Source: Bacteroidota bacterium
GTDB taxonomy: Bacteria; Bacteroidota; Bacteroidia; Bacteroidales; SKPS01
Length of the DNA stretch: 64,000 nt
NCBI GenBank assembly: GCA_022709695.1
Contig: JAKLII010000012.1
Coordinates: 1 to 64,000 of the forward strand
Direction of reading: 5' to 3'
Shown here: piece after piece, positions 58,501 to 64,000 of the stretch
Numbering within the stretch: the first letter of the stretch is position 1
Layout: each line of letters opens with the position of its first letter
Notes under the pieces: generated by a model
Database searches by the model: none
What the model saw: the letters and a program-made list of their open reading frames with translations, nothing else
What the model was told of the DNA's origin: nothing
Translations under genes and position numbers: made by a program

Positions 58501-59202
58501 CTACACCAGTACGATACGCTCTTCCGGAATCAGTTCCATGCAGTTGTAGCGCAGGTACAGCTGTACAATCGTTGCCACGTCCTTCTGGCAATAGGTTACA
58601 ATACGCTGCAAATCCTTCTCCTGCCAGTATACCCGGCTTACATCACTCCCCTTGATGTCGTCTTTGGGAGTGGGAATACCGAAAATAGCGGCCAGAAGCT
58701 CGAGCGAAGTGTAATGTTTGTAATCGCCAAATTTCCACAACTCCATGGTATCCAGGTGGTTTATCTCCCATGGTTTCTTGCCGGCGATATCCAGGATATC
58801 AGGCAGTGGGATGCCGTTGACAAGCATCCTGCGACACAGGAAGGGGAAGTCGAACTCTTTGCCGTTGTGTGCACACAGATGAGCCTTGTTGAATTTCTGC
58901 CTCAGAAGCTGACTGAACTTTTGAAGCAGTTCGCGTTCATCGTCGCCGGCAAAGGATTTTAACCTGAGGTATCCATCCACCACAATCCCCACCGAGATGC
59001 AGATGATTTTCCCGAATTCGGCGTAGATACCTGCCTTGTCGTACAACTCCTCCGGGGTTAACTCTCCACCGGCCGGTTGCAACCGCTCTGCCTTGTGGTC
59101 CCACAGTACCCTGAGCCTTTCAGGCATCTCTCCGTATGCAGGGTGTTGCGGTACCGTTTCAATGTCGAGGAACAGGATGTTGCCAACGTCGATCTTATCC
59201 AT
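58501..59202 (-). CDS. 3'-5' exonuclease (DEDDy, PolB-exonuclease-like)
   Basis: This encodes 233 aa from ATG 59202. ExoI is FLDIETV, ExoII is CAHNGKEFDFPFL and ExoIII is YCQKDVATIV, with Y preceding D as in the DEDDy class. It would remove nucleotides from a 3' end in DNA repair. I chose 59202 because family members begin just before LFLDIETVP and because a TATTTTCG box at 59221-59228 sits inside the longer frame (59235). Confidence 0.88.
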   Translation of the reverse strand: MDKIDVGNILFLDIETVPQHPAYGEMPERLRVLWDHKAERLQPAGGELTPEELYDKAGIYAEFGKIICISVGIVVDGYLRLKSFAGDDERELLQKFSQLLRQKFNKAHLCAHNGKEFDFPFLCRRMLVNGIPLPDILDIAGKKPWEINHLDTMELWKFGDYKHYTSLELLAAIFGIPTPKDDIKGSDVSRVYWQEKDLQRIVTYCQKDVATIVQLYLRYNCMELIPEERIVLV

Positions 59203-59220
59203 GTTTTCCTTTTTTTTAAG

Positions 59221-59228
59221 CGAAAATA
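59221..59228 (-). promoter_or_regulatory. Possible variant -7 box (TATTTTCG) of the exonuclease gene
   Basis: On the minus strand TATTTTCG differs from TAnnTTTG at one base and lies 18 nt before ATG 59202. The remaining 59229-59486 is AT-rich and holds no gene that I can support. Confidence 0.4.
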
Positions 59229-59486
59229 CATTCATTTACGTTTGGTTTTTCGGGTGATGGCAATTGACGGCTGCATCAGATATTCCGGGAGCAGGTCATA
59301 AATCTTTCAATCAACAGGTATAGTTGATCAGGATTAAAAAAAAGGATATGGATGCCCGGATATTTTTAAATCTGAACAAAACTTTAAGTGCCAGAGCGGT
59401 ATTCTCGCATAAATATGTCCCAAATTTTGGTAAATCCTTCACCTATATAAATTGTTTTGAATTACTTTTACAGAAAGATTCTGGTT

Positions 59487-59723
59487 ATGGATACGCTCGC
59501 GCTTAAGAGGGAACTTTTTAGGACAATTAATGAAATAGATGATGTGGAGTTGCTAAACGCAATTCAGACCCTGCTTAATTTCAGAAAGAAAATCAGGTAT
59601 ATTGACCTTTCGGAAGAAATGACAGAAGAGATTAGAATGGCTCAGGAGCAGGCAAGGCAAGGATTTGTCATATCGGAAAAGGATCTGGATTCAAAATTTA
59701 AGCAATGGCTGGGAGAAAAATAG
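59487..59723 (+). CDS. Candidate antitoxin of a ParE-type pair
   Basis: This encodes 78 aa from ATG 59487 (MDTLALKREL). It is helical and charged (INEIDDVELLNAIQTLLNF, then MTEEIRMAQEQARQGFV), the usual form of antitoxins found just before RelE/ParE toxins in Bacteroidota. It overlaps the toxin gene by 19 bp. It would bind the toxin and its own promoter. Confidence 0.78.
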   Translation: MDTLALKRELFRTINEIDDVELLNAIQTLLNFRKKIRYIDLSEEMTEEIRMAQEQARQGFVISEKDLDSKFKQWLGEK

Positions 59724-60010
59724 TCTGGACTACCCACGCGGAATCAGAGCTTTTTAAAATCCTGGATTTCTTCACAGAAAGAAATGGTTCCAATAAATAT
59801 TCCCGAAAACTCTTCAAGAGACTAAAAGGTAATCTAAAAATTATTTCACGAAATCCTGAAATTGGGATTCAAACGAAGGAACCATTGGTCAGGGGATTAA
59901 TTGTTGATCAATTCATTATCTTCTATCAATTTGACAATCAACAGGTTGTCGTCTTGAAGCTTTGGAACTGCAGTCAAGATCCCGACAAGATTGGGTATGA
60001 AAGAAGGTAA
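59705..60010 (+). CDS. ParE/RelE-superfamily toxin
   Basis: This encodes 101 aa: IVWTTHAESELFKILDFF at the start, then PEIGIQTKEPLVRGLIVDQF and IFYQFDNQQVVVLKLWNC, the RelE/ParE strand order. ParE toxins poison gyrase and RelE toxins cut mRNA; sequence alone does not settle which. It is coupled to the antitoxin gene. Confidence 0.85.
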   Translation: MAGRKIVWTTHAESELFKILDFFTERNGSNKYSRKLFKRLKGNLKIISRNPEIGIQTKEPLVRGLIVDQFIIFYQFDNQQVVVLKLWNCSQDPDKIGYERR

Positions 60011-60014
60011 ACGC

Positions 60015-61358
60015 ATGAACACAATCCCAAACCTGATTCCATTGCCAGTCATTGGTTTCAGAAAGGCTTGTGGAAATTTAGTCCTTATGCTGGCTCTGGT
60101 AGTTTTTTCACAGTGTTCTAAGGAGAAAGACGAAAGAAATCCGGCAGTGGAATTCATAAAACCATCTGAATATCAAGTGTATAACGATTCCGATACTATT
60201 GTAGTTGAAGCAAAGGTATTGGATGAAACACAACTGGTTTCGGTGCAGATTCAGCTTACGGACCCATCGTACCAGGTGAAGGGCAAGCTACTCAACATAC
60301 CGGTGGGTTCCAATCCCATGAAGTTTTTGGCTGAGTATCCCTTGTCGGGGCTGCAGCTCACAACGGGTGATTATTACCTGCGGATCACCGCCTCCGATGG
60401 CGAAAATACCAAATACAAATACCGTCTGATTAAGATACAGTCCGATCCCCCCGTTCTCAGGCATATCCTGCTGATCACCGGATCGGGGCCGGGGTCATTT
60501 GCCCTCCAGCAGCTCGATTCTTCGTTGCAGCCGCCGCAGGTACTGCATTCCTGGACCCATCTATACGCTTCCTCGGCGGTTTCTGTGGCCAACCAACAAC
60601 TCTATATTGCCGGCAAAGGATTTGGCGAGTGTTATGCCTTTGATCTTGAAGACAATACCATCGATTTCAACCTCCCTCAGATCGGCACCCCTTCCCTGGA
60701 TTACCATGAACAGCTACTGGCACTGGGCGACCGCTTTTATCTGGGTCTTACCGATGGCTATGTGAAAGGGTACAATACCCTGGGAGCGCAGCACTTTGTG
60801 GCCACCATGGCTGCAGGCCGTAAACCCGGACTTATGGCGGGTCACACCGGACAGTATCTGGTGGTGGCAGAGGAGCAGCGCAATGGTACCGGCAGGTGGA
60901 TTGCTGCTTATTTTCTGAACAGCGGTACCCTCTGGGGTGAATACAAACTCCCTGATGGGATGGAGATTACCGGAATGGCATCTGTGAATGCCGATGAAAT
61001 GCTGCTGGCAGGAAACCTGAACGGAGTGGGGAGACTTTTGGTCTGGAACGTATCCGCCAACGCTTTCAGCACCCCCTGGATAGCAGCCTCCGGAACCATA
61101 CAGTGCCTGCAGCCGTTGCCCAACGGACAGTTCCTGCTGGCGCATGAACAGTCGGTGCTGTGTTACGACCCTGTAGCAGAAACCGCTGTGGTATGCCTTT
61201 CAAAGCCCTCCATTACCCGTCTCCGTTTCGACGAAGCCACCGGAACCCTGTTCGGAGCACATCAGGATACCCTCACCGCCTGGCGCTGGCCCACCATGTC
61301 GGAAGCCTGGTCGTTTCCACTCACAGCACCCTTGCTCGATTTTCATCTGAGCTATTAG
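60015..61358 (+). CDS. Lipoprotein with beta-propeller-like repeats
   Basis: This encodes 447 aa from ATG 60015, 4 bp after the toxin stop; ATG 59997 is an alternative that overlaps the toxin. Signal ends LALVVFSQC (lipobox). An Ig-like domain (about 38-135: IVVEAKVLDETQLVSVQIQL) precedes propeller-like blades (LYIAGKGFGECYAFDLED, FYLGLTDGYVKGYNTLG, LLAGNLNGVGRLLVWNV). No family is named. It shares direction with the toxin-antitoxin pair and may be read from the same transcript. Confidence 0.75.
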   Translation: MNTIPNLIPLPVIGFRKACGNLVLMLALVVFSQCSKEKDERNPAVEFIKPSEYQVYNDSDTIVVEAKVLDETQLVSVQIQLTDPSYQVKGKLLNIPVGSNPMKFLAEYPLSGLQLTTGDYYLRITASDGENTKYKYRLIKIQSDPPVLRHILLITGSGPGSFALQQLDSSLQPPQVLHSWTHLYASSAVSVANQQLYIAGKGFGECYAFDLEDNTIDFNLPQIGTPSLDYHEQLLALGDRFYLGLTDGYVKGYNTLGAQHFVATMAAGRKPGLMAGHTGQYLVVAEEQRNGTGRWIAAYFLNSGTLWGEYKLPDGMEITGMASVNADEMLLAGNLNGVGRLLVWNVSANAFSTPWIAASGTIQCLQPLPNGQFLLAHEQSVLCYDPVAETAVVCLSKPSITRLRFDEATGTLFGAHQDTLTAWRWPTMSEAWSFPLTAPLLDFHLSY

Positions 61359-61440
61359 GGCAGACACAAAGCAACCACGTTAAATTTTTCAACCTCAGCA
61401 GCATGGATGTGGGATCTGTAACAACTTTATTAATCCCAGA

Positions 61441-62583
61441 TCATTCTACCCACTCCAGATAGTTTTCCGGAGTAATCATCCGGAAAGAGCTTTCAGGATA
61501 TGAGGTACGCCATGCCGAAGGGGGTTTGCTGTTTTTCCCCGGATTCCATTTTACCTCATATGCCTCAATCCTACCCGAGGACTCTTCAATCCAGTCAATT
61601 TCCTGCTGCTGATAAGTCCTCCAGAAATAATTATTGGTGTGTTTTCCGGTATATTGCTGATATTTGATCCTTTCCGTCAACACATAACTCTCCCACAGTT
61701 CACCCATATCATTCCGGATAGATAGCGGATTGAAATTATTGATCAGCGCATTCCTGATTCCATTATCGTAAAAATACCACCGGTGGCTTTTACTGATTTC
61801 TGACCTGAGGTTTCTTGAAAATCCTGAAATTCTGTAAATCACAAAAACCTTGGAAAGCAGGTCCAGATACTTTTCAACCGTGTTTCGGCTAAGCCCAAGT
61901 TGCCGTCCCAACTCCTCCAGCGATACCTCTTTCCCGGTTTGATAAGCGATCAGCCTGAGCAATTTTACCAGTTTATCAGAGTTTCTCACTCCGTCAAATT
62001 CAAGTATGTCTTTTAACAGATAAGCGTTTACCAACTCAAACAGGTACTCCGCTTTGGCGGTTAATCCCTGCAAACCGGTTAATTCAGGATAAGTTCCGTA
62101 CACCAGCCTTTCTTCCAGCCTGGCCCTGGTCTCTATTCGGTTTTCATAGGGGGTAAGTTCCATCTGAGCAAATGGATACAGGTAAAAGGTGTATTTTCTG
62201 CCGGTAAGAGGTTCCCCAAGTTTATTGCTCAGATCGAAAACCGAAGATCCGGTAGCTATAATCTTTAATCCTTCCAGATGGTCCACCATCAATTTTAGGA
62301 TGAGCCCGATATAAGGAACCTTTTGCGCTTCATCAATAATCAGGATTTTATGGTGGCCAACCAGGCTTCTGTAGTGTTCAACAGACCTTACAGCCAATTG
62401 TGATCTGGCAACAAGATCTTCTCCGTTCATCCATAGATAAGGTTCAGAAAAATCATTTCCGGCGATATTTTTCAGGAATAAGGTTTTGCCAACCCGTCTG
62501 GCGCCCAGTAATACCAAAACCTTGTTGGGTAAAAGTCTGTCAAGAAACTGCTTCCTGATCGCTCTGTTGATAAAAGGGTTCAT
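61441..62583 (-). CDS. AAA ATPase with DUF4143 domain
   Basis: This encodes 380 aa from ATG 62583. Walker A is GARRVGKT, Walker B is ILIIDEAQKV, and a winged helix (LEELGRQLGLSRNTVEKYL) leads to the DUF4143 domain with KSHRWYFYDNGIRNAL and EVKW near the end. The family is common and its role unsettled; many members lie in accessory DNA. A TATCTTTG box at 62606-62613 lies inside the longer frame, so ATG 62583 is the start. Confidence 0.88.
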   Translation of the reverse strand: MNPFINRAIRKQFLDRLLPNKVLVLLGARRVGKTLFLKNIAGNDFSEPYLWMNGEDLVARSQLAVRSVEHYRSLVGHHKILIIDEAQKVPYIGLILKLMVDHLEGLKIIATGSSVFDLSNKLGEPLTGRKYTFYLYPFAQMELTPYENRIETRARLEERLVYGTYPELTGLQGLTAKAEYLFELVNAYLLKDILEFDGVRNSDKLVKLLRLIAYQTGKEVSLEELGRQLGLSRNTVEKYLDLLSKVFVIYRISGFSRNLRSEISKSHRWYFYDNGIRNALINNFNPLSIRNDMGELWESYVLTERIKYQQYTGKHTNNYFWRTYQQQEIDWIEESSGRIEAYEVKWNPGKNSKPPSAWRTSYPESSFRMITPENYLEWVE

Positions 62584-62605
62584 GTTTATCTCATGTATTG
62601 CGATA

Positions 62606-62613
62606 CAAAGATA
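62606..62613 (-). promoter_or_regulatory. -7 box (TATCTTTG) of the DUF4143 ATPase gene
   Basis: On the minus strand TATCTTTG lies 23 nt before ATG 62583. The remaining gap to 62832 is AT-rich and holds no supported gene; a 53-codon frame at 62691 is not convincing. Confidence 0.6.
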
Positions 62614-62832
62614 GTGCATCTTAATCAGAAAATGAAAATAAATGTATAAAATTCATCATTATAATGAAGAGATTAATATAAATATCATCAATGAAAGAAC
62701 AAGGAAGATTTCATTTCACCACCCCATTCATTGCAAACAATCTGAAAACCGGGAAGTCTGCAGGATGTATGAAAGCAAGGTTCCTCTTTGGTTTTCGCAC
62801 ATCACTTTATGATCACATCACACAATTAGCTT

Positions 62833-62840
62833 TACCTTTG
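62833..62840 (+). promoter_or_regulatory. -7 box (TACCTTTG) of the mnmD-like gene
   Basis: TACCTTTG lies 17 nt before ATG 62857. Confidence 0.6.
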
Positions 62841-62856
62841 CCAGAACCCTGAACTA

Positions 62857-63555
62857 ATGGAACCCTTCTCCCTCAAACTAACCAAAACCGCCGACGGCAG
62901 CCATACCCTGTTTGTCCCTGAGCTCAATGAGCATTATCACAGTGTAAACGGAGCAGTGGCCGAGTCGGAACATGTTTTCATCGGGGCAGGGCTGTCCTTT
63001 GCTACCCGGCAGTTTAAGGAGATCAGGGCGCTGGAAGTGGGATTCGGCACCGGGCTCAATGCCCTGCTGGCATTTGCGTTTGCCGAAGCCAACCATTTGC
63101 AGCTCAGCTACACCGGCCTGGAACCAAACCCGCCGGCAGCAGAAATTCTTGACAAACTCAATTACAGGGATCTGTCAATATTTCCTGCCATCCCTCTCTG
63201 GTGGCAAAGGATTCACTGCCTTGCGCCATGGGACACCACAACTGCCATGGGCGATCTGTGGAGCCTGACAAAATGCACCTCCGACCTTGAGGACTTTGGT
63301 GCACCCGAAGGATCCTTCAACCTGGTATTTTTCGATGCCTTTGCCCCACAGGTGCAGCCCGCCCTGTGGACTGCCGCGATGTTTCAGAAGATCGCCGGGA
63401 TGCTGGAAACCGGTGGCATCCTGGTTACCTACTCCTCCAAAGGGGAGGTGCGGCGCAACCTTAAAACCGCCGGTTTTGTAGTGGAAAAAATTCCGGGCCC
63501 GGCCGGAAAAAGGGAAATGGTTCGGGCCATCAGACTACCTTTGCAGCATGGATAA
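62857..63555 (+). CDS. mnmD: MnmD-like tRNA methyltransferase (MnmC2 domain)
   Basis: This encodes 232 aa. LEVGFGTGLNALLAF is the SAM loop of the MnmC N-domain family, and FFDAFAPQVQPALWTAAMFQ with GGILVTYSSKGEVRRNL are the catalytic-side motifs. The enzyme makes the last methyl transfer of mnm5U34 in tRNA. No fused MnmC1 oxidase is present, hence MnmD. It overlaps the Nudix gene by 8 bp. Confidence 0.9.
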   Translation: MEPFSLKLTKTADGSHTLFVPELNEHYHSVNGAVAESEHVFIGAGLSFATRQFKEIRALEVGFGTGLNALLAFAFAEANHLQLSYTGLEPNPPAAEILDKLNYRDLSIFPAIPLWWQRIHCLAPWDTTTAMGDLWSLTKCTSDLEDFGAPEGSFNLVFFDAFAPQVQPALWTAAMFQKIAGMLETGGILVTYSSKGEVRRNLKTAGFVVEKIPGPAGKREMVRAIRLPLQHG

Positions 63556-64000
63556 CCGGGAAAAATTTACCATCAGGGTGTATGGCATCGTGATCAACCG
63601 CCAAAACGAGGTTCTGGTTACCGATGAATACCACTTCAACCGGAGGATGACCAAATTTCCCGGTGGCGGGATGGAATACGGAGAAGGGACTCTTGATTGT
63701 CTGAAGCGTGAATTTCTGGAGGAGCTGGGACAGGAACCGGTAAACATCCGCCATTTCTACACCACTGATTTTTTTCAGCCCACAGCACTGGTGGATCCTC
63801 CCAGGCAGCTCATCAGCATCTATTACCTTGCCTCCCTGCCTGATCCTGAAGGCCTTGTTGTAAAGAAAAAGCCTTTCGACCTGCAGGAAGTGAACGGCAC
63901 CCTGGTATTCCGATGGATTCCCCTCAGCAGGCTCATAGCTGAGGAGATGACCTTCCCTGTCGATAAGGTGGTGACGGCATTACTGCTGGAGCAATGGGCA
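63548..64000 (+). CDS. Nudix hydrolase (3' partial)
   Basis: ATG 63548 opens a frame that is still open at the right edge after 151 codons. The Nudix box is complete: GGMEYGEGTLDCLKREFLEE followed by LGQE, with the REFLEEL core. Nudix enzymes hydrolyse nucleoside diphosphates linked to another group; the substrate cannot be told. It is coupled to mnmD by an 8-bp overlap. Confidence 0.85.
   Translation, partial: MDNREKFTIRVYGIVINRQNEVLVTDEYHFNRRMTKFPGGGMEYGEGTLDCLKREFLEELGQEPVNIRHFYTTDFFQPTALVDPPRQLISIYYLASLPDPEGLVVKKKPFDLQEVNGTLVFRWIPLSRLIAEEMTFPVDKVVTALLLEQWA

Noticed and set aside
62691..62852. 53-codon frame before mnmD
   Set aside because: It runs over the mnmD promoter box, and its sequence looks random.

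Overview
The window reads as chromosome of a member of the Bacteroidota, probably an anaerobic Bacteroidales-like lineage. The signs are: many genes preceded by the Bacteroidota -7 box TAnnTTTG, a protein with a type IX secretion C-terminal signal, an outer-membrane TonB-dependent receptor, many SPII lipoproteins, a tmRNA whose tag reads GEYNYALAA, and an anaerobic-type 2-oxoacid:ferredoxin oxidoreductase together with an ADP-forming acyl-CoA synthetase. No tRNA gene, rRNA gene, CRISPR array or intact insertion sequence was seen. The assignment is from content only.

Layout. 1-6040 is an accessory region. It holds the 3' end of an RHS gene whose tip carries an HExxH motif, a secreted MORN/YwqK-like candidate immunity gene, a displaced (orphan) RHS 3' module with an M23 peptidase tip, and a lipoprotein as its candidate immunity gene. 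The two RHS cores form a direct repeat at a constant 2444-bp offset. After these come a gene-poor stretch, the C-terminal remnant of a glycerol dehydrogenase, and the ssrA tmRNA with its terminator. 6061-24720 carries housekeeping and wall/sugar genes: an outer-membrane barrel, an ADP-forming acyl-CoA synthetase, an amidase with SH3 domains, a GH3 glycosidase with PA14 insert, CysQ, AddB, and an operon of an AmgK-like kinase fused to a RapZ C-terminal domain, a 42-aa four-cysteine protein and MurU (cell-wall amino sugar recycling), then an AraC regulator. 24725-29046 is a tight four-gene operon of secreted proteins headed by an OmpA-family protein; I do not recognise the other three. 29229-32971 holds a ferritin-like protein and AddA.

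33040-40579 is the most coherent specialised block. A two-component system is followed by an OprC/NosA-like TonB receptor that keeps both halves of the copper site (CxxxM and HxM), a small lipoprotein, an MbnP-like lipoprotein and an MbnH-like di-heme protein. Together they look like a regulated copper-acquisition locus. 40613-49658 has a membrane protein, a ClC channel with CBS domains, a YD-repeat-like cytosolic protein, an aminotransferase, a porin-like barrel and a four-subunit Vor-type 2-oxoacid:ferredoxin oxidoreductase.

49676-64000 has a T9SS-secreted SBBP-repeat protein, a Kv-type channel with a zinc ribbon, an FKBP isomerase, a YitT protein, a barrel protein, a lipoprotein glutathione peroxidase, a 59-aa winged-helix protein, an MFS carrier, a TlpA-like thioredoxin, a DEDD exonuclease, a ParE-type toxin-antitoxin pair, a lipoprotein, a DUF4143 ATPase, an MnmD-like methyltransferase and a Nudix hydrolase cut by the right edge. 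In several places a TAnnTTTG box lies downstream of the longest possible start, and I used it to choose a shorter start.
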